Positions 34,372 through 43,428 are shown, numbered from the stretch's first letter. The stretch is 64,000 nt of DNA from Planctomycetota bacterium (GCA_016719295.1 JADKAF010000001.1:1736001-1800000); one strand, 5' to 3'. The notes: generated by a model not told the origin, from the letters alone. Program-made: numbers and translations.

Positions 34372-34994
34372 CGCGACTCCGCCTCGCGCAGAGCTTCCCG
34401 CACGAGGACGGCGACCTCGCTCACGCTGCGTCCCGCGACGGCGAGCACGCGAGTGCGCTGCGGGAACATCGCCGCGTAGCGCAGGAAGCCCTCGCGAACG
34501 GCTGTGTGATACGCCAGCCCGCGCGCTTCGATGCGATCGGCTCCAGCCCGGGCCGCGCTGCGGCGCAGCCCTTCCTCCGCCGGCAGATCGAGGAGCAGCG
34601 TCAGCGACGGAGGGAACGCATCGCCGAGCACGGCGCGCGCGATCGCGAGCACCAGCTCCTCGCCCACGCCCGAGGCCTGCCCCTGATAGGCGAAGGTGCT
34701 GGAGACGTAGCGCTCGCACACCACGGTCTCGCCGCGCGCGAGCGCCTTCCTCACGCGCTCCTCGAGGAGCTGGCAGCGGCTGGCGAAGAAGAGCAGCACC
34801 TCGGCGCGTGCGGCGATCTCGAAGCCCTGCTCGCGGCGCGTGAGCAGGAGATCCCGCAGCGCTTCGCCGAGAGCGGTGCCGCCGGGCTCGCGCAGATGCT
34901 GGACGACGCGCCCCTCGGCGCGCAGCGCATCGACGAGGAGATGCGCTTGCGTGCTTTTCCCGCAGCCGTCGGGACCATCGAGGACGAGGAACAT
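34368..34994 (-). CDS. tmk: Thymidylate kinase
   Basis: 208 aa. P-loop LDGPDGCGKSTQ, the DR(E/H)-type motif in LREPGGTALGEALRDLLL, the substrate motif VVCERYVSSTFAYQGQA and the LID region DRIEARG. It phosphorylates dTMP to dTDP, supplying dTTP and, indirectly, dTDP-sugars such as those made by rfbA. It begins 18 nt after the DnaA-like gene and is fused translationally to holB. Confidence 0.95.
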   Translation of the reverse strand: MFLVLDGPDGCGKSTQAHLLVDALRAEGRVVQHLREPGGTALGEALRDLLLTRREQGFEIAARAEVLLFFASRCQLLEERVRKALARGETVVCERYVSSTFAYQGQASGVGEELVLAIARAVLGDAFPPSLTLLLDLPAEEGLRRSAARAGADRIEARGLAYHTAVREGFLRYAAMFPQRTRVLAVAGRSVSEVAVLVREALREAESR

Positions 34995-35012
34995 CGCGAA
35001 GAGGTCGCAGCG

Positions 35013-36437
35013 CTAGCCGCTGAGCCGCATCAGGATGCTCTCGACCGCGGCACGAAGCTCCGCGTCGGAGGCGAGCGCGTCGGCCACGCGCCGCGCGGCC
35101 GCGCGGACGGTCTGCGGCCGTCGGCCACCCAGGTGGCGCCCGACGATCTCCGCGCGGTAGCCGAGGCGCAGCGCCACGTGGCTCGCGATGTCGCGCGCTC
35201 GGGAGAGCGCGCGGCTCGAGGCGCGCTCTCCGAGCATCTGCGCGTCGATCCCCAAGCGTTCGGAGGTGGCGGCGACCACGGCGGGCATGCCCTCGCCGAA
35301 GAGCCCCGCGAGCTCCTCGATCTCGGCGCCGAAGAGGAAGCGATCGTGCGCCGCGGCGAGGTCGCCGAGCCCGCCGCGGATCGCGCGGCTCAGACGATGC
35401 ATCTCACGCGTCGGCTCCTCGCCGGTGAGCAGGCGATGGCGCTGGCGCAGCCAGCGCTCCTTCGTCGCCTCGGCCGGCGGGCGCACCTGCACCGAGAAGC
35501 CCGAGAGGAAGAGCGAGATCTGGCGTTCCTCGAGCCCGTGGACCTGCCGCGGGTGATAGCGGCTCGCGATGAGCACGAGCCGGTCCTTCTCGAGGTAGTG
35601 CAAGAGCAGGCGCGCGGCGAACGCGCGCGTCGCCTTGCGCTGCCCCAAGCGATGCACTTCGTCGAGGCAGAACGCATCGCCCGAGCCCAAGCTCTCCAGC
35701 AGCACGTTGACGCGCCCTTCGGCCACGGCCGTGGTGAACTCCTGGGTCAGCCGCTCGGCATCGCGCTGGACGACGCGCACGCCCTTGGAGGCGAGGACGT
35801 CGACGCAGGCGCGCAGGAGATGGGTCTTGCCCGTGCCGCGCGTGCCATGGAGGAAGACCAGCTTCGCCAGAGCACCCGGGCGCTGCGCGGTCTCCAGCAC
35901 GGCGCGGAACGCGAGGCGGTTCTCCTCGTCGACGGCGAAGGTCTCGAAGCCACCGCCACCCGAGAGCGCGGGGTGCCGGCTCCACCGCGGCGTCGGAGCT
36001 TCCGGAGCGAGCGCGTCAGCGGAGCGCTCCTCAGCCTCGAACAGCGGCAGGCGTGACTCGGCCAGGCCGGACTTCCGGACTCCGCGCGCGCTGCGGCCGG
36101 GAGCCTCGACGGCCGGCCGCGCGATGCGCGCGGAGCGCCGCGCGCGGATCTCCCCTTCCTCGATGGCGGCGTCCGCCGCAGGCCCGACGGTGGCGTCAGC
36201 CGCGGGCCCGACAGTGGCGTCAGCCGCGGGCCCGACAGTGGCGTCAGCCGCAGGCCCAACGGCGGCACCGGCCGCAGACCCGACGGCGGCACCGGCCACA
36301 GGTACAGCGCCGGTCTCCTTGGGACCGTCGAAGAGCTCGCGCTCCGCGGGAGCGGAGCGCACCGTCGCCCGCCGACCGAACGCGCCGCGAGAGAGCGTGC
36401 GGGCGAAGTCGCGGAGGAGGGCTTCGGGGTCGTGCAT
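35013..36437 (-). CDS. DnaA-like ATPase with degenerate Arg finger and DNA-binding signature
   Basis: 474 aa. Residues ~45-95 are a low-complexity Ala/Gly/Pro repeat of 8 residues (unit near GPAADATV) encoded by a 24-bp minisatellite. Then an AAA+ domain: Walker A HGTRGTGKTHLL, Walker B AFCLDEVHRL (DnaA has LLIDDIQFL), sensor LIASRYHP. In E. coli DnaA the segment EERLKSRFGWGL carries the box VII Arg finger; here it is EERQISLFLSGF, so that Arg is Leu. The C-terminal helix-turn-helix is SRARDIASHVALRLGYRAE, then EIVGRHLGGRRPQTVRAA, where DnaA has GGRDHSTV. DnaA domain I is absent. This is a DnaA paralogue, probably not the canonical initiator; operon with tmk-holB suggests a replication role. 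Confidence 0.75.
   Translation of the reverse strand: MHDPEALLRDFARTLSRGAFGRRATVRSAPAERELFDGPKETGAVPVAGAAVGSAAGAAVGPAADATVGPAADATVGPAADATVGPAADAAIEEGEIRARRSARIARPAVEAPGRSARGVRKSGLAESRLPLFEAEERSADALAPEAPTPRWSRHPALSGGGGFETFAVDEENRLAFRAVLETAQRPGALAKLVFLHGTRGTGKTHLLRACVDVLASKGVRVVQRDAERLTQEFTTAVAEGRVNVLLESLGSGDAFCLDEVHRLGQRKATRAFAARLLLHYLEKDRLVLIASRYHPRQVHGLEERQISLFLSGFSVQVRPPAEATKERWLRQRHRLLTGEEPTREMHRLSRAIRGGLGDLAAAHDRFLFGAEIEELAGLFGEGMPAVVAATSERLGIDAQMLGERASSRALSRARDIASHVALRLGYRAEIVGRHLGGRRPQTVRAAARRVADALASDAELRAAVESILMRLSG
36181..36300 (-). repeat. 24-bp minisatellite inside the DnaA-like gene
   Basis: Five head-to-tail 24-bp units begin at 36181, 36205, 36229, 36253 and 36277. The first three are almost identical, the last two diverged, and a partial unit lies before 36181. 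The 24-bp period keeps the frame and encodes an 8-residue repeat. Confidence 0.9.
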
Positions 36438-36581
36438 GGAGGGGCCCCCGCCCCGCGGCGGACCAGGGGGGTCGCGGGAAGGGGGGGCGATCGTAGCCCC
36501 TGCGCGGAGAAGCGCCGCAAGCCGGCGCGTCGGGGTTCTTTGCGACTTCCTCGGAGAACCTTCCCCCGCCCCGAGGGCCGC

Positions 36582-39527
36582 TCAGTTTCCTAGCGCTTTC
36601 AGGACCGCTTGGGCACGCGAGCATTCGCCGTGGGTCTGCAGCGCGGCCGAGGCCGCGCGACGCGCTTCCTCGCGCTGCCCTTCGCGGAGCCAGCTCTCGG
36701 CCTCGAGGGCCTGCGTCTCGGCGCGGAAGATCGCATCTTCGGAGATCCCCGGCAGACCCCAGGGCGCGTCGGCCTCGGGCACCTCGTCGGGAGAGGGCGG
36801 CGCGACGGAGGAGAGATCGAGCGAAGGATCGAACGAGCGCGCGATGCGCAGCTCTCGACGCACTTCGGCCTCGCGGCCGAGGCGCTCGAGGACCCGCGAC
36901 CAGCGCAGATGCAGCGCGCGCGAGAAGGGATCGATGAAGTTCGCCTCGCGATAGAGGCGATCCGCGACCACCCAGTCCTCGCGCTCGGCCTTCCACGCCG
37001 CCAGCCGGCGCCGCGGCTCGAACGCCGCGCCGTCGATCTCGCAGTAGCGCTCGAGCTCGGCGAACGCCTCCGCCTCGCGGCCTTCCTGGCGCCGCAGCAA
37101 GCGGAAGAGCTTCAGGTGCGGCGAGGCCGCCTGATCTCCGCAGGTGGGGAACGCGAGCGCCGCGGCGCGATACTGCGCCTCCGCGCCCGCGAGATCCTCC
37201 GCGCGCTCGAGCAGGCTGCCGAGCAGCAAGCGCGAGCCGAACTCCTCGCCGCCCGCCGCGAAGCCGCGCTCGAGCGCCTCGCGCGCCTCCGCCCCACCGC
37301 GCGCGGCAGTCATCTGGCCTTTCAGCAGCCAGGCGCGTCCGAGCTCGGGCTGCACGCGGAGCACCTGCCCCAGCACGAGCTCGGCGTCGACGAGGCGCCC
37401 GGCGCGGAAGTGCTGCCAGGCGAGCAGCTCGCCGGCGGCGGCGTCGCGCGCATCGTCGCGCACGCGCTCCTGCAGTCGCACGAGCCGCTCACCGCGCAGG
37501 TTGGGCACCACGCGGATCGGCGCGATCTTCTGCTTCACGAACTCGAGGAAGCGGCGATCGAACTCCGCCGGGGTCAGATCGAAGCAGGCGCGGAAGACCT
37601 CGACGGTCGAGCGATCCTCGCCGTAGAGCTTGATCATCTGGGCGATGCGCCGGAAGTCGTAGGTGCCGGCCAGGTACTCGCAGATGAGGCCGCCCTGGTA
37701 GTAGCCGAAGATGATGCGATTCGTGCGGAACGCCTCGTTCAAGCGCTCCACGGGATAGATGTCGCCGTTCTCGTACGCATCGACGAGCTCGAGCTCGAGG
37801 TGCCGATCGTAGCCGAGGTGGAGCTGCTTCTCCTCGTAGGTCGAGACGCCTTCGGTGAGCCAGCGCGGGATGCGCGCGCCCGAGAGCGCGATCGTGATCA
37901 CGTGGGCGAACTCATGCCACGCCGTCGACATCCAGCAGAACTTGCCTCGGAACTCGCGCGCCGCGGGCGCCACCGCGGTGATCGTGTTGCCGAAGCAGAC
38001 CCCGAGCGCGCCGAAGCCGGTGAAGCCGACGGTGCGCGCCGAGAAGTCCTCGAACGCGTCGAAGACCTGCACATGCACCGGGAGCGGCGGCTTGATGCCG
38101 TACTTCTCGCTCAGCACGGCGAGCGCGCGCTCGTAGATCGGCGGCAGGTACTCCTCGAGCACCGGCGCGCTCTGCGGCTGGAGATAGAAGATGAAGTCAC
38201 CGTGCGGGCGTACGACGTACTCCTCGCTGAGCGCGGAGAGCGCCGTGATCATGTTCTCGCGCCAGGGGTGCACGATGCCCGGGAGCGCTTCGCGGCTGTC
38301 GAGCAGCGCGCGCAGGCCCTGCGCATGGCGACCGGAGTTCGCGAGCGCTTGTCCGAGGAGAATGTGCGCCTCGACCAGCGTGGGATCGAGCTCGACCGCG
38401 CGCTGCAGCGGCGCCACCGCCTCGGGGAAGCGATAGAGATCGACGAGCGTACGCCCGAGGATGGCGTAGAGCTCGCCGTAGGCGGGATCTCGAGCCAAGA
38501 GCTCGGCCTCGATGCGCCCGAAGGTCTCGCGATCACCGCGCGCGAAGGCATGCGCGGCGCGCAGCGCGAGCGCGCGCTGATGGCGCGGCTGCACCGCGAG
38601 CGCGTCCTCGATGCGCTTCAGCGCGTCCTCGAAGCGGCGGTCGCGCAGCAGCTCCTCCGCTTCGCGGAGCGCGAGCGGCACATGGCGCGGATCGAGGGCA
38701 ACGAGGTTCGAGCGCCAGCGCGCGCGCTTCTCGCGATCGCGGCGGAAGTTCTCGCCGTAGAGCACGAAGAGCGCGAAGCTCGCCTCGGGGTGGAGCGCGT
38801 CGAGCGAGAGCGCTTTCTCGAGGTCGGGGCGCGCGCTCGGATAGCCGTCGGTGTCGTTGTAGACCAGGCGATTCAGCTCGCCGAGCGCCGCGCGCGCATC
38901 GGCGTTGCGAGCGTCGGCGCGCAGCGCGTCGGCGTAGCACTCGCTGGCCGGGAGGTATTGCTGGAGCGCCTGCAAGCTGCGGCCGAGCTCCACCAGATCC
39001 GCCGCGGCGCGCGGCGGCTCCGCGGCGCTCTGCGCGACCACCGCCTGCCAATGCTCGCGCGCCTCCTTGCGCCGCCCTTGCTCGCGCAGGCACTCGCCGA
39101 GCAGAAAGGCGCCTCGGTAGGAGCGCGGAGTCGCCGCCCAGGAGGCTCGAAGATCGCGCTCGGCAAGCTCGTATTCACCGCGCCGCAGCCGCGCCTCGCC
39201 GCGCACGGCGAGGACCTCGCCGGGGGGCGGTGCGACCGCCGCGGCTTCGGCCAAGCGCTCGATCGCGCGCTCGTGCTGCCCGCGCCGCACGAGATGCCGA
39301 CCGTGCAGCACGGCGAGCGAGGGGTCTTTCGGGTACTCCGCCGCGAGCTCGGTGAGGAGCTCTTCCCCCGCCTCGAGCTTGCCCTGGCGGAGATCGACTT
39401 CGATCTCCTCGAGCAGGACCGGGTCGATCGGCTCCTCCTGGCCACGAGCGAGCGGGGCGAGGAGCACGAGCAGGGCGGCGAGGTCACCGCGGGTGAGGGC
39501 AGAGCGCGTCGTGCGGACGACCGACAT
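36582..39527 (-). CDS. TPR protein with peptidase MA-like (HExxH) domain
   Basis: 981 aa from ATG 39527, with AAGGTG upstream; signal peptide MSVVRTTRSALTRGDLAALL through LARGQ. Tetratricopeptide repeats fill residues ~30-430 and ~680-960. Between them is a zinc gluzincin domain: TAWHEFAHVITIAL (HExxH) with a downstream Glu in PRWLTEGVSTYEEKQ, the usual Peptidase MA-like third ligand. VCFGNTITAVAP precedes it. Probably an exported metalloprotease or a catalytic scaffold; substrate unknown. It follows the response-regulator gene by 86 nt on the same strand. Confidence 0.82.
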   Translation of the reverse strand: MSVVRTTRSALTRGDLAALLVLLAPLARGQEEPIDPVLLEEIEVDLRQGKLEAGEELLTELAAEYPKDPSLAVLHGRHLVRRGQHERAIERLAEAAAVAPPPGEVLAVRGEARLRRGEYELAERDLRASWAATPRSYRGAFLLGECLREQGRRKEAREHWQAVVAQSAAEPPRAAADLVELGRSLQALQQYLPASECYADALRADARNADARAALGELNRLVYNDTDGYPSARPDLEKALSLDALHPEASFALFVLYGENFRRDREKRARWRSNLVALDPRHVPLALREAEELLRDRRFEDALKRIEDALAVQPRHQRALALRAAHAFARGDRETFGRIEAELLARDPAYGELYAILGRTLVDLYRFPEAVAPLQRAVELDPTLVEAHILLGQALANSGRHAQGLRALLDSREALPGIVHPWRENMITALSALSEEYVVRPHGDFIFYLQPQSAPVLEEYLPPIYERALAVLSEKYGIKPPLPVHVQVFDAFEDFSARTVGFTGFGALGVCFGNTITAVAPAAREFRGKFCWMSTAWHEFAHVITIALSGARIPRWLTEGVSTYEEKQLHLGYDRHLELELVDAYENGDIYPVERLNEAFRTNRIIFGYYQGGLICEYLAGTYDFRRIAQMIKLYGEDRSTVEVFRACFDLTPAEFDRRFLEFVKQKIAPIRVVPNLRGERLVRLQERVRDDARDAAAGELLAWQHFRAGRLVDAELVLGQVLRVQPELGRAWLLKGQMTAARGGAEAREALERGFAAGGEEFGSRLLLGSLLERAEDLAGAEAQYRAAALAFPTCGDQAASPHLKLFRLLRRQEGREAEAFAELERYCEIDGAAFEPRRRLAAWKAEREDWVVADRLYREANFIDPFSRALHLRWSRVLERLGREAEVRRELRIARSFDPSLDLSSVAPPSPDEVPEADAPWGLPGISEDAIFRAETQALEAESWLREGQREEARRAASAALQTHGECSRAQAVLKALGN

Positions 39528-39613
39528 GGGCACCTTGCAGAGCGGAGCGGCTCGGGAGTTCGCGCAGTGTAACCGCGATCGATGCACGGAGCCCGCTGCC
39601 CCGTCCGAGCAGC

Positions 39614-40015
39614 TCAGCCGCTCGTCGGAGCGGCGGTGAGCTCGCGCGCGAGACGCGCGATGAGCGCCGGCGAGAATGGCTTCGTCACGTAACGCGTAGC
39701 CCCGACATCGAGACCGCGGTCGCGATCGGACTCTTGACCGCGCGCGCTGAGGAAGACGATCGGCACGCTGCGCAGGCGCGGATCGCGGCGCAGGCGCGCG
39801 CAGACCTCGTAGCCGTTGGCCTGCGGCATCATCACGTCGAGGAAGATCAGCGCCGGGAGCAGGCGCTCCGCCAGCTCGATCGCCTCCTCCCCGTGGCGCC
39901 CCTCGTGGACCTCGAAGCCTTCGCGCCGCAGCACGTAGGCGAGCGAGCGCAGGATGTAGGGCTCGTCGTCGACGCAGAGGATTCGCACCGGCGTTCCTAC
40001 GGCGGGGTCGCTCAT
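39614..40015 (-). CDS. Single-domain response regulator
   Basis: 133 aa CheY-like receiver: VRILCVDDEPYILRSLAYVL (acidic pair), phospho-acceptor Asp in ALIFLDVMMPQANGYEV, the Thr/Ser position in IVFLSARGQE, and the Lys in RYVTKPFSP. There is no output domain, so it signals by protein contact. Its ATG overlaps the stop of the PP2C phosphatase gene (ATGA, 40012-40015), so the two are likely made together; no histidine kinase is adjacent. Confidence 0.92.
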   Translation of the reverse strand: MSDPAVGTPVRILCVDDEPYILRSLAYVLRREGFEVHEGRHGEEAIELAERLLPALIFLDVMMPQANGYEVCARLRRDPRLRSVPIVFLSARGQESDRDRGLDVGATRYVTKPFSPALIARLARELTAAPTSG

Positions 40016-41625
40016 GCGCCGGACTCCGCGCTCGCTCCCGAGCAGAGCGCCCTCGCGATCTCAGGCCGCGCATCGCGTCGAGCGACGACGATCGTGCGAT
40101 CCTCGCACCGGCCAGCGCCGGCGCGGAGCTCGAGCTCCCGCAGCAGCGCCTCGGCGAGCTCGGGCGCCGTACGCTGGGCGACGCGCTCCAGCGCGGCCTG
40201 CACCAAGGCTCCGGGCGTCACCGCGCTGCGCGGCCCGCGCGCCAGCGCCGCACCCGCCGAGAGCAGCACCAGCGCATCGCCGGGCCGCAAGCTCGCGGGC
40301 GCGCCTTCTGGCGTGCCGCAGAGCGAGGGCTCCAAGCCGAGCATCGGCCCGCCGATGCCGAGCACCTCGATCGCGCGCGTCTCTGATCGGCGAACGAGCG
40401 GCGCGGGGTGTCCCGCGACCGCCGCCCGCAGCGAGCCGTCGTGCTCCAGCAGCACCAGCGTGGCGCCGAGAAGCTCGCCGGCGGCGGCCAGCTCGCCGGA
40501 GAGGGCGGCGTGCAGCGAGATCAGCGCGCGCTCTGGCGCGCTCTCGTTCGCGAGGATCGCGCGCAATGCCATGCGCGCGCCGGCCAGGCGCGCCGCCGCG
40601 AGCGTCCCTCGGGCGCTGGTGCTGAGGAGGGCCAGAGCGCACGCTCCGCCCGGGAGGGTCCAGCGCTCGGCGAGCTCGGCGCCGCCGTGAGGTGCGGCGG
40701 CGTGCGCCCAGCCGAGCGTGCAGGTTCCAGCCGAACCCGCCGGGCGCGCGCCGAGCGCGAGCAAGGCCGCGCCGACGGCGCGAGCCTCGGCGTGGCTCGC
40801 GCGGCGACGCAGCGCGCCGATCACGGCGGCGGCATGCTCGGCGAGGAAGCCGAGCAAGCGTTCGTCCTCGCCGGTCAGGCCGCGCTCGCCTCCTGCATCC
40901 AGCACGCCGAGCACGCCGAGCGCCTCGCTGGCTCCGCGCGCCGCGAGCGGCACCAGCAGCAAGCTGCGGCGCGCTCGCTCCTCGAACGGCGCGAGCCCCT
41001 CCGGAGGGAAGTCCAGGACATCCTCGATCCAGCATGGCGCGCCTTCGCGGAGCACGACGCCGGTGAGACCTCGCTCGAGCTCGTGGCGAGGCGCCGGTGC
41101 GCGCTCGAAGCCATGCGCTCCGGCGATGAGGTAACCAAAGCCGGAGAGCTCGCGCAGCGCGAGGAACGCGCGCGGAGCCGCCACGAGCTCCGCGGAGCGG
41201 CACGCGAGCGCAGCGCAGAGCTCCTCTTCGCTGGAGCTGTGCGAGAGCTCTGCAGCCAGCTCGACCAAGGCGGCGCGCTCCTCGAAGCAGCGCCCGAGCG
41301 CGGCAGCGAGATCCTCGAGCTCGTGCTCGCGCTGCAGGAGCTGCGCGCAGAGATGCGCCGCCCAGGGCCCGAGCTCGGCCAGATCGAGGTCCGCGCAGGC
41401 CGCGGCGACCACGAGCCGCAGGTCCTCCGCCTCGCCGCTCGTCGGCGGCAGCTCGAAGCGCGCGAGCGGGCCGCTCGTCGGCGCCCCGCCCGCGCCGGCC
41501 GACCAACGCGCGAGCTCGGCGCCGGCGTCGTTCTCCAACGCGGCCCACGAGAGCGGCTGCTGCGCCGAGCGCAGCGGCTCCATCACCGCCTCCAGAGCGG
41601 CGCCGAGACGGCGGCGGCGGTTCAT
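40012..41625 (-). CDS. GAF plus SpoIIE-type PP2C phosphatase
   Basis: 537 aa. Residues ~125-270 are a GAF domain (ALRELSGFGYLIAGAHGFER; RRSLLLVPLAARGASEALGV; LGFLAEHAAAVIGAL). The C-terminal ~240 residues fit SpoIIE/RsbU phosphatases: GTCTLGWAHAA, LALLSTSARGTLAAARLAG, GATLVLLEHDGSLRAAVAGH and CEDRTIVVARR. The usual Asp metal ligands (normally DVSGHG) appear altered here (STSARG), which raises doubt about activity. Such enzymes dephosphorylate a STAS protein in partner switching; a STAS gene lies 60 nt upstream. N-terminal ~120 residues are unassigned. Confidence 0.8.
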   Translation of the reverse strand: MNRRRRLGAALEAVMEPLRSAQQPLSWAALENDAGAELARWSAGAGGAPTSGPLARFELPPTSGEAEDLRLVVAAACADLDLAELGPWAAHLCAQLLQREHELEDLAAALGRCFEERAALVELAAELSHSSSEEELCAALACRSAELVAAPRAFLALRELSGFGYLIAGAHGFERAPAPRHELERGLTGVVLREGAPCWIEDVLDFPPEGLAPFEERARRSLLLVPLAARGASEALGVLGVLDAGGERGLTGEDERLLGFLAEHAAAVIGALRRRASHAEARAVGAALLALGARPAGSAGTCTLGWAHAAAPHGGAELAERWTLPGGACALALLSTSARGTLAAARLAGARMALRAILANESAPERALISLHAALSGELAAAGELLGATLVLLEHDGSLRAAVAGHPAPLVRRSETRAIEVLGIGGPMLGLEPSLCGTPEGAPASLRPGDALVLLSAGAALARGPRSAVTPGALVQAALERVAQRTAPELAEALLRELELRAGAGRCEDRTIVVARRDARPEIARALCSGASAESGA

Positions 41626-41685
41626 GCCTCGCCTCGATCGGCGAGCGTTGCTGCGGCGCGTTCGATCGACTTCATGGCGCGCGCC

Positions 41686-42021
41686 TCAGAAGCTCGAGAG
41701 CGCGGTGTCGCGATCCGCGAAGGTCTCGTAGGCGCGGTCGACGCGGCTCAAGCGCAAGAACGCGTCGACGCCCGCGTGCGGCGCGCAGAGCTTCAGGCTC
41801 CCGCCTCGCTCCGCGAGGGCCCGCCCGACGCCGACGATCAGGCCCAGCGCGGCGGAGTCGACGCCTTCGAGCTCGCCGAGATCGAGCACCACGCGCGGCG
41901 GCTCATGCTCCGCGATGGCCGCGAGCACGCGTTCGCGCAGCTCGTGCGGCGCACGCGCATCGAGTGTGCCGCACAGGCTGACGACGGCGATGCCATCGAT
42001 GCGCTCCGCATGGATCTGCAT
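41686..42021 (-). CDS. STAS-domain anti-sigma factor antagonist
   Basis: 111 aa, MQIHAERIDGIAVVSLCGTL start. The STAS fold ends in VVLDLGELEGVDSAALGLIV, where the Ser of VDS is the usual phosphorylation site, then LKLCAPHAGVDAFLRLSRVD. SpoIIAA/RsbV-like proteins bind an anti-sigma kinase when unphosphorylated. The phosphatase gene is next, but no RsbW/SpoIIAB kinase is in the window. Transcribed away from the amidase gene across a 176-nt gap. Confidence 0.9.
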   Translation of the reverse strand: MQIHAERIDGIAVVSLCGTLDARAPHELRERVLAAIAEHEPPRVVLDLGELEGVDSAALGLIVGVGRALAERGGSLKLCAPHAGVDAFLRLSRVDRAYETFADRDTALSSF

Positions 42022-42197
42022 GTTCGGTATGGAGTCCCCGCTCTCCCCCCGCGCGGCGATCGCCGATGACGGTCGCGCGCTCCCGATAGAAATCGACCCC
42101 GAAAGGGCTCCGCCTTGAAGGCGTTCCTTGACCCTGCACCTCCGAGGGACGATCGTGTCGTCGGGGTTGTGGTCCAGAGGCGCGTTCCTTGCCGCCC

Positions 42198-43409
42198 ATG
42201 CTCTGTCTCCGCTCGCGACGGCATCTCTCCACTCTCGCCGGCACGGCGCCGAAGCTCGGCGCTCTGCTGCTGGTCGGTTTCGCCCTGCTGAGCTCGAGCT
42301 GCTCCAGCTCGCGCTCGCGGCTATCCGACGGCGAGAGCGCGGAGCAGGCCCGCGGAGCTCAGCCCCAGGATCCGGAGCAACGCCGGATCGCGGAGCTCGA
42401 GCGGCGCATCGCCCGGCTCCAGAGCGAAGGCGAGCCCGCGACGGTGGCGCTCCTCGAGGCCGAGCTCGGTGAGCTGTACCTCGAGGAGAGCGATCTGCGC
42501 CGCGCGCGGCGCAACTTCCGGCTCGCGCGCTACGACGCGCCGCGCGAGGAGCGCGTGCGCCGGCGGGTGGCCCTGGGCCTCGGCGAGGTCTACCTGCGCG
42601 AGGGGCAGCCGGAGCTGGCCGTCGATGAGCTCGAGCCGCTCGCGAAAGAGCGCGGTGAGCTCTCCGCACAAGACGAGCTGCGCTTCCGCGCCTACCTCAG
42701 CTTGGCTTACGAGCGCACCGGCAAGAGCGCGGAAGCGCAGAAGCTCCGCCCGAGCAGCTTCCAAGAGAAGGAGTTCCTGGCCCTGCGGCGGCGCGCAGGT
42801 GAGAGCGGCGCGCCAGTGGCCCCGCTCACCTCACCGACGAAGCCGCCCGTTTCGACGACGCCGGGGCTCGCGTTCCAGGTGCTGCCGCGCAGCTCTTGGC
42901 GCGCGTCCAACCCGCGCGACGATCAGAGCCCGATGGGCGCCGTGCGCCGCATCACGATCCACCACAGCGCGATGGAGCCGACGAGCGCGCCCCTCGAAGA
43001 CGCGGCGAAGCAGATCCGCAGCATCCAGAGCGGGCACTTCCAGCGCGGCTACGCCGATATCGGCTACCACTACCTGATCGACTCGCAGGGGCGCATCTGG
43101 GAAGGCCGCGACAAGCGCTTCCAGGGCGCGCACGCCGGCAACACGGACGCGAACGAGCGCAACCTCGGCATCTGCTTGCTCGGCAACTTCGTGAGCGTCG
43201 CCCCCACCCCCGCTCAGGATCGCGCGCTGCGCATCCTGGTCGACGCGGAGCGCGCGCGCTATCGCGTGAGCAAGGACCAGGTGTTCGGCCACGGCGAAGT
43301 TCGCAAGTACTTCACCGGCCAATCGACCGAGTGCCCCGGCGAACGCTTGATGACCGTCGTGCGGGATCTGCGCGGCGGTCGCGCCGGCAACCTAGCCGAC
43401 GACGAATAG
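42198..43409 (+). CDS. N-acetylmuramoyl-L-alanine amidase lipoprotein
   Basis: 403 aa from ATG 42198 (a TTG at 42189 is in frame). The signal sequence ends with lipobox LSSSC. Residues ~50-190 are helical with TPR-like repeats. The C-terminal Amidase_2/PGRP domain carries RITIHHSAME (zinc His), DIGYHYLIDSQGRIWEGRD, then FGHGEVR and TECPGERL, giving the second His and the Cys of the zinc site. It should cleave the muramyl-L-Ala bond of peptidoglycan while anchored in a membrane. The TPR part may bind a partner. A 16-bp tandem duplication spans the stop codon. Confidence 0.88.
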   Translation: MLCLRSRRHLSTLAGTAPKLGALLLVGFALLSSSCSSSRSRLSDGESAEQARGAQPQDPEQRRIAELERRIARLQSEGEPATVALLEAELGELYLEESDLRRARRNFRLARYDAPREERVRRRVALGLGEVYLREGQPELAVDELEPLAKERGELSAQDELRFRAYLSLAYERTGKSAEAQKLRPSSFQEKEFLALRRRAGESGAPVAPLTSPTKPPVSTTPGLAFQVLPRSSWRASNPRDDQSPMGAVRRITIHHSAMEPTSAPLEDAAKQIRSIQSGHFQRGYADIGYHYLIDSQGRIWEGRDKRFQGAHAGNTDANERNLGICLLGNFVSVAPTPAQDRALRILVDAERARYRVSKDQVFGHGEVRKYFTGQSTECPGERLMTVVRDLRGGRAGNLADDE

Positions 43410-43428
43410 CAGCGACGACGAGTAGCAG
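43397..43428. repeat. 16-bp tandem duplication across the amidase stop codon
   Basis: Two adjacent 16-bp units (43397-43412 and 43413-43428), one mismatch, each containing GACGA and a TAG. The first holds the real stop. Confidence 0.7.

Noticed and set aside
36181..36300. Possible CRISPR or intergenic satellite
   Set aside because: It is a 24-bp in-frame coding repeat inside the DnaA-like gene.
35013..36437. Chromosomal origin near a dnaA gene
   Set aside because: The protein is an atypical DnaA paralogue, the flanks have no cluster of DnaA boxes or AT-rich region that I can see, and dnaN or other origin markers are absent.
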